Source: Monarcha castaneiventris obscurior
Taxonomy: Eukaryota; Chordata; Aves; Passeriformes; Monarchidae
Assembly: GCA_026261815.1 (NCBI GenBank)
Contig: JAMPIT010000848.1
Location: 1,798,001 to 1,862,000, forward strand
DNA: 64,000 bases
Reading direction: 5' to 3'
The position numbers and the translations under genes were made by a program. The notes beneath the pieces were generated by a model. It worked only from the letters and a program-made list of their open reading frames with translations, was not told the origin of the DNA and ran no database searches. Positions 52,501-64,000 of the stretch are shown here, piece after piece. Position 1 is the stretch's first letter. Every line of letters begins with the position of its first letter.

Positions 52501-52762
52501 AACTACTCACCCATCACAGACCTCCTTGATGATGGATGCAAGAGGCCTTTTCTAGAACAGAAAGAGAGTCCTCAGTAGTCGTGTTCCTCTCAACCAGAAA
52601 GGAATACTGCCCATTTCTATGCTTCCCACATCCAGTATCAACACTGGGGTGCCTTTCCTCCCCCATCCGGTTACCAGGTCTCACCTGATCTATTTCCAGC
52701 AGCTGGGCATTGGCACCTGGCCACTCAACAGCCACTTTCACAATGTCTGAAGGTGGTGGCAT
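37580..52762 (-). CDS. ELMO2: ELMO2, engulfment and cell motility protein 2 (complete, 21 coding exons, 732 aa)
   Basis: Scaffold that binds DOCK1-family exchange factors and activates Rac at the membrane for engulfment and migration. Exons in transcription order (high to low): 52762-52685, 52551-52511, 51992-51920, 51614-51564, 50601-50420, 49612-49513, 49327-49176, 46480-46402, 45802-45767, 42939-42889, 42566-42444, 41814-41680, 41259-41155, 41075-40967, 40347-40211, 39884-39721, 39638-39526, 39218-39111, 38784-38702, 38384-38307, 37780-37580. Sum 2199 nt, 732 aa including a 12-aa microexon. The N-terminal armadillo-like part starts [20 protein letters not shown]. The ELMO domain lies about residues 310-485 (contains [20 protein letters not shown]). 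The PH domain lies about 555-675 (contains [20 protein letters not shown]). The tail has the proline motif PEAPPPIP for the DOCK SH3 and ends DFVYHYG. Start codon lies in the second exon; 5' UTR exon(s) lie upstream towards 57 kb. One donor is GC (38701/38700). Confidence 0.97.
38696..38702 (-). other. ELMO2: GC-type splice donor of ELMO2
   Basis: The exon encoding ALKQNK ends AAG and is followed by GCAAGT, not GT. The next exon starts with a normal acceptor (CATTTAG/GAAGTG), and the protein continues EVLELAFS exactly as in ELMO2. AG/GCAAGT is the classic strong GC-donor consensus. Confidence 0.85.
44473..44935 (-). mobile_element. CR1 LINE in ELMO2 intron, minus strand
   Basis: It begins with GTCATAGAATCATAGAATGA and contains GAGATCATCTAGTCTGACTC, TTGCCCAGGACTATCCAGCC, CTGTGCCCACTGCCTCCTGT and CTTCTTGAGGCTAAGCAATC. 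It sits between the microexon and the exon encoding EMANAFAQ. Moderately diverged. Confidence 0.92.
45767..45802 (-). other. ELMO2: ELMO2 36-nt in-frame microexon
   Basis: The exon encodes [12 protein letters not shown] between KRQ (previous exon) and EMANAF (next exon). Both junctions fall between codons, so skipping keeps the frame and gives a 720-aa protein. The reference human form is 720 aa and the mouse form 732 aa, from established knowledge. It has a normal donor (ACT/GTAAGT) and acceptor (CCAGCAG/GAC). Confidence 0.9.
47369..47628 (+). mobile_element. Solo/partial endogenous retrovirus LTR in ELMO2 intron
   Basis: The order ATTGCTGAGCA, GATATGGTCAGTTTGGGTCA, CCTGGTTATGCCCTCTCCCA, CACTGCTCAGCAGCAGCCAA, AACACTGG-TTATCAACACATTTTCAGC and CAGCCAGACCCAGGGCA matches an LTR type common in bird genomes. 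It lies opposite to ELMO2 transcription in the intron 46481-49175. No gag/pol/env sequence or second LTR is visible nearby, so it is a degraded solo or truncated LTR. The subfamily cannot be named without a repeat library. Confidence 0.7.
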
Positions 52763-54410
52763 TGCTCCAGACTCCTCCAGGTGCCTTCACCTCCACACCT
52801 GTTAAGAGAAAGGATAGTGAGCATCTTATCTGAACACTATTTCACTTGCTACACTGGATCTAACACCAAGCTTCAAAACACCTAAGACCAGCCTTATGGT
52901 TTCCTGGGCCTGACAGGGCCAAAACATCCAGTATTACCAGAGATCAAGGCCTCACACAAACAGCATGTTGTGAAATGTATGCCCAACCTCATCACTTGAG
53001 GAAATACTCCTGAGAACTTGCTGGAGGACTCACAATAAGGAGGATCACTGATCAGCAAAGCCCTATCTGCCACCCACTGTCTGTACTGGAAGCTCAGTTT
53101 GCAGCTACTAAAGCAGCAGCTCCCTAGGCTCAGCTGCTGTCTGTAGGTGAGAGCAGGAACAGACTGCCCAGGTTGCCTCCCTCCCACGGGCTGGTGTTTA
53201 CTGATGCCCCATCCAAATATCTCAGATAATTCGATCCACTCAGGATACCCAAACAGGCTCTTAGGCAAAGCAGCAGCAGCTAGCTTTATCCTATTCCTTT
53301 CCTGTAACATCATAAATCCAAAACGTGAGCATCCATCACAGAAAATAAGGTAACTCAGCATTTGCTCTGAAAGTCTTTCACTCCTTTATCTGCCTTTCAG
53401 AGCATAAGTTTGTGTTCAGGGTTTGGTCCCAGTCAGCAGTCAGTCATTTGTGCCCAGAAAATTGGACTTCCTGCACTCCTATGACAGCCAGATTTGGTCC
53501 ACTCTACCACTCCACCCCTTGGGAAGTATCTGGCCAGCCAGATTCAGAATTTCATTATATTCTGGAAAGCCTACCCCAACTCACAGAGATGGCTACATGT
53601 CAGTACTCCTGGCCTTCTCTTTCTGTTTGAGCACCAATTGCAAGAATGGCTTGTATTTTCTTAAAACGCATAAAATTACTGTAAGACTAAACACATCTCA
53701 TGCAGAAAAGTACCAGTCAAGTTAGGTTCAAAACAACATCTCCAACCTTTCAGATAAGCAGCACGCATTAGCTGGCCTTGGAAAAGCACCAGATTCAGGG
53801 CACAAATGAAGGTAATTAGCAGTATACAACCAGTACACCCCAAAGAGCCCAATTTGTACGACACCCTCAGACCTGCAGAATATACAGGTTTCCATGTATT
53901 AAAGCTAGAAACAGACAGGCAGTTCCCAAATGGTGTGTAATTTCCACTCACTGTTCTCCAGCAATCAAAGGCTATGATGGCCTCAACCTGAAATCCTGAG
54001 AAACATTAGTCCTCTGCAGAAGCACACACACAACATCCCCAGTAACCAGCCTGCAATAATTGAACAGGTAATCACCTCTCCCAGGAGCAAGCCAATTCAC
54101 AACCAGAAAACATCTAAATCCATTCAGTGTTCAAGGCACAGCAAATACACAGTGAAGAGACAAGGCTCAAAGATTACTCCCTGAGCATTAAGAGCTGAAT
54201 TTGCAACTTTTTAAACTAATTTACCCATGAGTAATTATGCATGAGTAATTAGCATCTAATTACCACTTCTCCCTTCAGCCTCTTGCAGTACAATCATAGT
54301 CTTTTATTTGTATTCCAAGTGGCAAATTGCTACTGAAAAATACAAGGAAATACAGCACTTTACATGCCAAAACAAAGACGTCCAGATTAGTAGAGGTAGA
54401 AGCATTTACA

Positions 54411-54450
54411 AATCTCTAACTTATCTTTTTACAAATCTCTAACTTGTCTT
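54411..54450 (+). repeat. Short tandem duplication in ELMO2 5' intron
   Basis: The segment TTTACAAATCTCTAACTT is present twice with a short ATCTT spacer. Confidence 0.85.
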
Positions 54451-54533
54451 TTCTCACTCAAAGAACAGGCCTTGTTCAGAGAGGGCAAGTGCCCATTAAA
54501 ACAGAAGCACTGGTATGAGGGGAAATCCTGTAG

Positions 54534-54640
54534 AAATCATAGAACAGTTAGGTTGGAAAATACCCTTTAGATCATGAAGTCCAAGCATAAACATAACACT
54601 GCCAAGTCCACCACTAAACCATATCCCTAAGAACCATACA
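54534..54640 (-). mobile_element. CR1 LINE 3' fragment, minus strand
   Basis: It contains GAAATCATAGAACAGTTAGG, TTGGAAAATACCCTTTAGAT, CATGAAGTCCAAGCATAAAC and CACTAAACCATATCCCTAAG, the last ~100 bases of a CR1. It lies in the ELMO2 5' UTR intron. Confidence 0.9.
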
Positions 54641-56399
54641 AATGAAACAGGAAATTAAGGAAACAGGAGTTTCATCCCCGAAAGTACTGCAGAGGCACAC
54701 AGCACCTAAAGGTCATGTACTCGACCTACAGCTCCCCTGATATCCGCACCACCAAAAGCAGGGACCAACAAAGTTGTATTGCACTACCTTGATACCTCCA
54801 AAAAAAAAAAGCTCTCAGCTGCATACAAACTCAAAGTAACTCACCATATTTAAGACTTATTTCTGCCCCAAATTTCTTCCATAAATGAGCACCCACTCAT
54901 GGCTGGCAACCATGTTCCCTATTCCAATCGATATTCAAGGCATAGCAAATACACAGTGAAAGAAACAGAGCTTCAAGACTGATTCTTCTTTTGCATAGCA
55001 GCACCATGGAACAGACACCACAGATATCTCTATCAAGGCAGGGATTTGAACACCAAAGTGACTCGGCTAAAGGAGAACCCAGAGAAGTAGGAATCAAAAA
55101 TTTAAAAAGGTAGGAAACTTTTTAGAACAGTCTTGGTCAAACAATGGTTCAGATCAATGGTTCAGCAGAAGCAGCTTTCCAGAAGAGGACAAGGAAGACT
55201 GAACTACGAATACAAAGGGTACTTCAGGTCAGCCTCTTACCATGAGGTTGTCTGCCAAAAGCATGCTTTGAAAAGATTTCACTGCGTGTCTGCAGACAAG
55301 AGGGGTGTCAAGATGTTTGGTTCTACAATGGGTATTTTGCAGTGCAACAGTCATAGAGCTGATAAAATGACTGTTCAGAAGCTCTTGTGAAGAAGCACAG
55401 ACCATGATGTTGCATAATTGGGATTATCAGTCAGTCACTTATGTGCATGCTCTCACAGCACATTCTTCTCAACAGCATGTAAACAGTTTCTCACAGTTTT
55501 GTACAAGGAGACAGAAGCCAAGCTAAAATCCATCAAAAATTAATTCAGTCTGCTTCTGCAGAGTGAGATCTGTCATACAAAGCAGTGATGCAGGGGTAGC
55601 TGCAGGGCAAGGAAAAATCAGCAAAGCCACTAAAAACACACTATTCAAAAGACTTCTGAGAAGCTGCAAGCTAAAACAACTAGAGTATTTTAAGCAGAAT
55701 TTCCCTATTCACAAACTCAATCTTCTTTTCATTACAGATAGAGAACAAAGTGTGCTGCACACAGAATGAAAATGAGGAGGATGAAAGAACCTTCCCTGAA
55801 AAAGAAAAGCTGCCTGGTAGAATCCCCCAGTCAACAAGCGAATAGCTGCAGCTTCTGAAACCTGTAGATGCAACAAAACACCCTTGGCAGTCCTCAGCAA
55901 GTCCCCAGATGGTACCAACTGGCCAAGCTAAGGTTGGAAGTGATGTTGGCAGAGGGACTAATGGGACAGGTGGGCAGAGAAGACACATTCCTCGGCCAAG
56001 CAGCAAGAAAGGGCAGGAGATAACAAAGCCCAACCCGAGGGCTATGCAGTTTTCAATGTTACCTCACAAAACAAGCAATGAGAAACATCCTCTCTAGATA
56101 AACCAGAGAACCAAATGGCTCCGATTCCCTGCCTCTGGAATCCTACATTCCTCCAAAGGCCGTCCATGGCTGCACTTCGGCTGTAAAGCACCAAGCCTAT
56201 GGGCCCTGGTCATGAACATTTCAACACAGTACAGCAGAGACCATCTCTTGGCAAAGACAGAAACTGATAGCAACAGGCAAAAAGAGAACGGCTTTATTAT
56301 TTTTACTCAGTCAAGTGACTTCAAAGCCGCCAGCCAGGCGGCAACCCCTGAAGTCTGGCCCAAAACGTAGATTAAGGCATTAAACAGTAATTTTTTTGC

Positions 56400-57363
56400 T
56401 AAGCACTATCCGTGCTGTGCCTCGGCTCCCGGGGGAGCACCGGCCTCGCCCTTCTCGGGGGCTGCTCGGCGCGGGCGCGGCCCCGGGGGCAGCGGGGGCG
56501 GCGCGCCGGGAGCGCGGCACAAGCGGAGCTGCGGTGGCGGAGCCGGGCCGGGCCGGGGGCGGGAGGACGAGCCAGGCAGGCCGAAGCCGGGGCCGGAGCT
56601 GCCGGCAAGGAGGGCGATGGGCGCGGCGCCGCAGCGGGCCCGGGCAGGCAGCAGACCCGAGACACTCTGCCGACGGCTGCCGCCCCCTATCCCTCTCCTT
56701 TTCCCTCTCCCTATCCACGCCCTCGCCCACCGCCCGCGCCCACCCGGCCCCACCGCGGCCGCTCCGCGCTTCCGCGGCCCCGCCGAGGCGCTGCCGGCGC
56801 TGGCACCGCCCCTGGGCGCGTCATGCACCCGCCGCTGCCATGGAGACCGCGGGGACCATGGAGACCCGACCTACCGGCCCCGCCGCCCCAGCGCACCCCC
56901 TCGGCAGCCCAGTTAATGCCGCTAACCGAGCGTCCCTCGTCCCTGCGCCCCTCCTCGCCTCCGGGGCCGCCGCGGCGGGGCTCACGTCAGTTCCCCGTGC
57001 CCACGGTGCCCCGCCTCCGGGAGCGGCTGCGAGCGCCAGGGGCCGGGTGCGCAGGGGCTCATGCAGGGCAGCCGCTCCGCCGCTCGGGCCGGCGCGGGGC
57101 TCTGCAGCGGCGCCGCGGCCGCGCTCGGCTCCCTCCGCCCCGGGGCACGGAGCTCTGCGCAGCGCCCGCCCCCGGCCCGGCCCGCCCCGGGAAGCGCGTC
57201 CGCGGCGCGCCGGAACGGGCGGGGCCCGCGCAGCGCGGGCGGAAGTCGTGGAGGCCGCGCATAGCAGCTTCCGCCGGGGCGGGCCGGGTGGAGGCAGCGA
57301 GGGAGCGCGGCGGGAGCGGCGGCGGCGGCGGCGGCGGCGGGGGAAGCACGGAAAGCCGCAACC
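56400..57363. promoter_or_regulatory. Bidirectional CpG-island promoter of ELMO2 (minus) and SNRPB (plus)
   Basis: Nearly 1 kb of dense CpG, GC-box-like GGGCGGG/CCGCCCC sequence separates the two genes. SNRPB starts at its right end (ATG 57364-57366). On the minus strand a possible ELMO2 first-exon donor reads CTGAC/GTGAGC at 56986/56985. The same bases read TGACGTGA, a CREB/ATF-like site, so this position is ambiguous. Long open frames in all directions are GC composition artefacts. Confidence 0.7.
57316..57342 (+). repeat. (GGC)n trinucleotide repeat in SNRPB 5' UTR
   Basis: About eight uninterrupted GGC units lie about 20 bases upstream of the SNRPB start codon, probably within the 5' UTR. 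Confidence 0.9.
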
Positions 57364-59535
<2,172 letters not shown>

Positions 59536-59656
59536 GAATTCTGTAATGTACCTCTGACCTGGGAGAAGACCAAGGAAGGGGATACTGAGCAGTACCACCT
59601 GTCTAACCTTTGTTATGTATATTTTATATCTACTGCTGGTAATGTTTGCCCTTTTT

Positions 59657-59662
59657 AATAAA
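59657..59662 (+). promoter_or_regulatory. SNRPB polyadenylation signal
   Basis: Canonical AATAAA lies 122 bases after the SNRPB stop, followed by a GT-rich element (GTCACTGTTGTGCTGGTCTG) near 59683-59705. Cleavage is expected near 59680. Confidence 0.9.
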
Positions 59663-60163
59663 GCTGGAAAACCTAGTACTTGGGAGTCACTGTTGTGCTG
59701 GTCTGTTTATGTCAGAACTGTAGGCATTACTTTTTAATGCTGCACTTGCGTCATCCCAGAAAAGCAGGTTTGAAGAGAAATGCTTGATTTGTACAGACAG
59801 CTCAGAAATTAACAGTTGGCCTGTGTTCCTTATTAAAGCGTAGCAGTGAAATTTAGCAAGGCTGATGGAAAAAAACCCAGGTAGGGAGAGCAGAGATGGG
59901 AAAAAATTAAATAAACCATCTTTGTGACAGGTAGTTTGAAAAACCTTTTTTTCCTATTACAGAAATAGGTTCTGGACCACAAAAATCCTTTTCAGCTCTA
60001 TTAATTATTTGAGATCTCATAAGTATATGAACAAAGCATTGTCCAGTTTTTGTCCTGAAGACCACTTGACTTACACAAATGAGGAAAACAGTATATATGC
60101 CAGCTTTTAGTTGTTCCAGCTATCCATAAAACACAGTACAACCTCTTATAAGAAAAATAATCC

Positions 60164-60169
60164 TTTATT
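60164..60169 (-). promoter_or_regulatory. DDX27 polyadenylation signal
   Basis: AATAAA on the minus strand (TTTATT on plus) lies about 165 bases past the DDX27 stop codon. Cleavage near 60145 leaves about 460 bases between the two converging transcripts. Confidence 0.85.
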
Positions 60170-60332
60170 GCATGGGCTGCTACAGATGTTTTCAGTCTTC
60201 AACCAGGCATTGACAGACATCCCAAAGTTGTTCCAGAACTTGAAGAAAAACTTCAATTTCACTGCAGTACAAAGAAACTGAGGGCCTGTACAGTGTGTCT
60301 GAAATTACCTGTTTGGTAATTGCCAACAGTTC

Positions 60333-63300
60333 TTACTTTCTCTTGTATCTGAAAGGGAAGATAATTGAAATGACATTCTATCAGCCCAGCTCTCAATGAC
60401 AGATGAGGAACAGCATTGAGCATTTTCTAGGCAAAATGGTCTCCCAAGTAGAAGCCTAGGAATGTGCTGTTAAAGGCACTACCCTTGATTACCCCCCTCA
60501 TCAGACCTGCAGTAAGAGGGTAGTGCAGAGCAAGGGCCTTTAAACAAACACAAGAGGAGGAAGAAGAAAACGGGAAAAGTCCCAGGACTTGAAAAAGAAA
60601 GTAAAGTGAACTATACCTGGACTTGGATTTGAAGTTCCCTCCTTTCCTGCGTTGGGCAATACCCAAGCGTTTTCGATCTTCAAATGATGGGCTTTTGAGA
60701 GAGGGGAGGGAGGAGAGGTCAGACAAGTCACAGAATCTATCAGTAGGACAGGTACTTCTCAAAAGAACCCTGCCCACTTTTTTCCCCATTATCAGTCAAA
60801 GTATCCCTGAGGAAGTAGAGAGATGCAAACAAATTCTCATCTACTACAGTCTACACTACTGTAGACCTGCTAAGACCTTACCTGGCACGGTACTGCTTCA
60901 GAGCCTTCCTGCTCGTGTTGGTCAGCTCTTCATCAAACACAGACACTTTCTTCTTCTTCTTAGGACCTAACAAACAGAACATTTGTTGTAAATGGAAGGC
61001 CACAGCATCATCACAGTACTCTTGAACACAATTAGCCTAAGCATGAGGCAAATGACTGCAAACATAGACCCTTGACCAGCACTTGTGGCCATTCCTTCAA
61101 AGATCAGTGCCTTCCTCTGTACAAACTAATTTAACTATTTCTAGCAAAGTAAGTGACATAAAGTAAGCTAGCGGTAAAACAAGTGTCTCTACCTGCTGGT
61201 GCTGCTGCTGGTTCCTCTTCTGGCAAGGCTCTGGCTCTCTTTGCTCGGCGATTCCTCTTTGCCAGCCGCTCAGCATACATTTGAGATTTCAAGATTTCAA
61301 ACTGTGATCTTTCCTCTGGCTGAAAGGTGGTAAAATACAAGTTTCGGTGATCTGAAGCTTTGCTAAGGGAAAACTATGATAGTCCACCCAGGGTCCCACT
61401 TGTCCACAAATGAACTCACTGTCATTTGGGCTTTTTTCTGCGTGTCCTGTACAAATTTCTTCCTTTTCTTTTTCCCTCGTAACGCTAGGTCAAATTCCTG
61501 CAGGGCTTTAGCCACTGGAAAGAGAAAGAAAAACAGAGTAAAGAACCTCTTAAAGCACAGAGCAGAGGCCAGCTGCAGCTATAGAATTTAAGATGGCAAC
61601 AGCATCACAACTCACATTTCTCTTTCTTCCTCTCCTCACGGGTCTGGAACCAGCTCCGCTCCAAACCCTCACTCCCAGTCTCTTTTTTTCCTGTCTCCAG
61701 CTGTTTCATTGCCTTGTTGATCTGTGATAATTCAGGCAAGATGTGAGCTCATGGTGGCTAAAAAATACTCCTCTCTTCCCTTTCTAAAGTAGGCAAGTTA
61801 AGTAACCTTAGGGTAACCTCAACGGACTATATCACCACAGATACTAAAAAAATTGCTTACCTGGGCCTCTGACTGCTGCATCTCACGTTCCTCACGCTCC
61901 AAGCACAGAACTGCATAGATATCTTTCTCTAGATTCTCAATCTTCTCCCGAAATTTCAATATGACATCTGAAAACAATACCATGTGAACATCAGAGGCAG
62001 TTCATGTTAAATCCATCTTGTTTTCCAGCACCTCTTTAAGTGCCCCTCTGTACCACGATATTCCCTGTATACTCCCTCCAGCTCTTCACCTCCCGTGAAG
62101 CACATACCTTGGGGGAGGATTCTGGCTTTCACTGCTGTTTTAGCAGTCTTGACAATCTCCTTCAGCATCTTGCGCTCTTCCTCACCCACAAGTGAAACTG
62201 AACGACCAGCCTTGCCTGCCCTGGCTGTCCGACCCACACGGTGGACATAGTGTTTGATGGTGTTAGGCATGGTAAAATTGATTACCTGTGACAGAAACAG
62301 TGTTAATAGGGAAATAACATGAAAGGCCTCATTAAAAACCTCAGCATTTCAAATACTCACTGTTTTAACACCTTCAATATCGAGTCCACGTGCAGCCACA
62401 TCTGTAGCTACCAGGATATCAATCTGCTCATCCTTAAAGCGCCTGAGCAGAGAAAGTAAATACATTAGCAATGAATGCAGCTATCTACTTCTGCCCTAAA
62501 GCTTCCAGCTTGGAATTTCTTTTCAGGCTAGGCTTGACAATTAAGCTTGCTAATACCTGAGTGATTCCAGCCGCTGTGTCTGAGAGAGGTTCCCATGAAG
62601 CTCCCCAACCCGCAGACCCATCAGTCCGAGCAGGATGTGCATGCGGTGAGCTTGCTTCTTGGTCTGGGTGAAAAGCATCACATGATCTTGGAACGTTCGT
62701 GTCAGCAGAGCTAAAAGAAAGTCCTCTCAGAAGCCTGCTCCATAGTCACTCACTGATTCCAGCCTGCCTTGGCTCATCACTGACCTGTTACAATGGCCTC
62801 CCGGTCTCCCTCTCGGTTGGGTCTGATCCGGATAAATTCCTGCCGCAGGAAAGGCGCAACGTCTGTGTTGCTGTTCACAAAAATTCGGACGGGATTTTTC
62901 AGGGAAACGGAAGCCAAATCTTTCACCTACAAAAACAAGTTAAAAAAAAAAAGTCCACATGATTTCTGGTAAAAGACCTGACAAACTCCTATTCAACTTC
63001 CTGCCTCAATAAGCTTTTCAGCAGCTTGTCTTACCTCCTCAGACATTGTGGCAGAGAAAAGCATTGTCTGACGGTGGTGGGAACACAACCTGATTATTTC
63101 CTTCATCTGTTCCTCAAAGTATTCATCCAGCATCCTACACGGGAGAAAAACAGCAAGGTAAGGCAGCTTCACCTGGGCCTAGCCAAGAAACATTATGTAA
63201 GGCAGGACAACAAGGACAGCCCGATAGCCTGGGGAAAGGAAGGCAGAAAACTGCCATGTTTTTCACTGCTGTCCTGCTTACCCTACCTGTCTGCTTCATC

Positions 63301-63922
63301 CAAAATCAGCACCTCAACACTGCTCAGGTGGAAAGAAGGGCAGTTGTGGAGATGATCAATCAGTCGCCCAGGAGTGGCAATAAGAATGTCTGGCCCCGAG
63401 CGCAGAGCAGCTTCCTGAGTTTTCACATCCAAGCCACCTGAAAGAGACAGAACACAGACTGCTGATCTGCAGAGCACACTGCAGCACAGTACATGGATGC
63501 ATATTGTCTGAGGAATACGAAGCACCTCAGATAAAACAACATCCAAAACCAGAAATGACCCCCTATGTTCTTTCTCAGAAACCAGTAAACAAGTACAGCA
63601 CAACATTGGAAAGCAAGATTTTAAACCACAACATATCTACTAGAAGCATAATAACCATACAGCCTCCAGTTTTACAACACAGAATCCCCAGTTCTGTATA
63701 GTGGTTTACAGTGAGCTGTACAGTTCACATAAATAACTTAACACTCACCTACTGCCAGGCAAGTTGTGACACTGCTGAACTGTGCCAGCTGCTTTGTGAC
63801 AGAGTGCACCTGAATACCCAGTTCTCGTGTTGGCACCAGAACCAGTACACGTGTTATTGGAGCTTGACGAGGTTTGTAAATCAGGCGCTCAAGGACAGGC
63901 AAGATGAAGGCAGCTGTTTTAC
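60333..63922 (-). CDS. DDX27: DDX27, ATP-dependent RNA helicase (3' part only; last 14 coding exons, 529 codons)
   Basis: Nucleolar DEAD-box helicase (yeast Drs1 family) that acts with the PeBoW complex in 47S/28S rRNA processing and 60S assembly. Exons in transcription order: 63922-63749, 63437-63287, 63134-63035, 62926-62785, 62710-62557, 62442-62361, 62285-62108, 61967-61861, 61721-61616, 61514-61420, 61319-61193, 60966-60882, 60691-60617, 60348-60333 (stop 60335-60333). Motifs in order: GKTAAF (I), PTREL (Ia), TPGR (Ib), DEAD (II), SAT (III), [10 protein letters not shown] (V), [10 protein letters not shown] (VI). A coiled, charged tail follows with basic runs GKKKRKKF and [10 protein letters not shown], ending [13 protein letters not shown]. 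All introns here are GT-AG. The N-terminal region and start lie beyond 64000. Confidence 0.96.
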
Positions 63923-64000
63923 CTGAAAAAAAAAATTAAGGGTTACCAATTATTGTGAATAGCTAACTCTCTGTTTCTAGTACCCTGTTCAACCCCCTAC

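Larger units (their letters stand above)
52798..56985 (-). other. ELMO2: ELMO2 5' non-coding region: first intron
   Basis: The start-codon exon has a 36-base leader after the acceptor CTTAACAG/GTGTGG at 52799/52798, so the transcript begins in an upstream non-coding exon. No other coding exon was found between here and the CpG island. Open frames such as 55133-55390 and 55563-55769 on the plus strand have no recognisable content. The intron carries one CR1 fragment and a short duplication. Confidence 0.6.

Overview
The window is vertebrate nuclear DNA, almost certainly from a bird. It carries multi-exon genes with GT-AG introns, several copies of the avian CR1 retroposon (with the characteristic ATTCTATGATTCTATG 3' end), one solo LTR of a type familiar in bird genomes, small introns and sharply bounded CpG islands. 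The gene content CDH22(?)-SLC35C2-ELMO2 corresponds to human 20q13.12 and, by established synteny, to a chicken chromosome 20-like chromosome. The species cannot be fixed from sequence alone.

Layout. 1-3300: AT-rich to mixed non-coding DNA ending in a large CpG island (about 2170-3300). This island has a strong minus-strand splice donor at 2459/2458. It is best explained as the promoter and non-coding first exon of a minus-strand gene running off the left edge, probably CDH22 from its expected position next to SLC35C2. 3300-31700: about 28 kb without a recognisable gene. It holds CR1 copies, pyrimidine-rich tracts and several AT-rich islets that look like conserved non-coding/enhancer elements. 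31.7-37.3 kb: SLC35C2 on the minus strand, 9 coding exons, 361 aa, complete. 37.4-57 kb: ELMO2 on the minus strand, 21 coding exons, 732 aa, complete. Its 3' end lies within about 400 bp of the SLC35C2 start codon. 56.4-57.4 kb: CpG island shared head-to-head by ELMO2 (minus) and SNRPB (plus). 57.36-59.68 kb: SNRPB, 7 coding exons, 240 aa, complete, with a candidate box C/D snoRNA in intron 5. 60.1-64 kb: the last 14 coding exons of DDX27 on the minus strand (529 whole codons), tail-to-tail with SNRPB; its 5' part lies beyond 64000.

The four genes are housekeeping or broadly expressed: a Golgi/ER-Golgi nucleotide-sugar-transporter-family protein that affects Notch fucosylation (SLC35C2), a DOCK-Rac engulfment/motility scaffold (ELMO2), a spliceosomal Sm core protein (SNRPB) and a nucleolar DEAD-box helicase for 60S ribosome biogenesis (DDX27). 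They do not form one pathway; the shared logic is local: compact spacing, shared promoters and overlapping 3'/5' ends. Exon boundaries were worked out by hand from reading frame and splice consensus. For the three complete genes the exon lengths sum to intact reading frames of 361, 732 and 240 codons plus stop, which supports the models. I saw no prokaryote-like or clearly novel protein system. The most interesting items are the intronic snoRNA candidate, the ELMO2 36-nt microexon, the ELMO2 GC-AG intron and the ELMO2/SLC35C2 end-promoter overlap.
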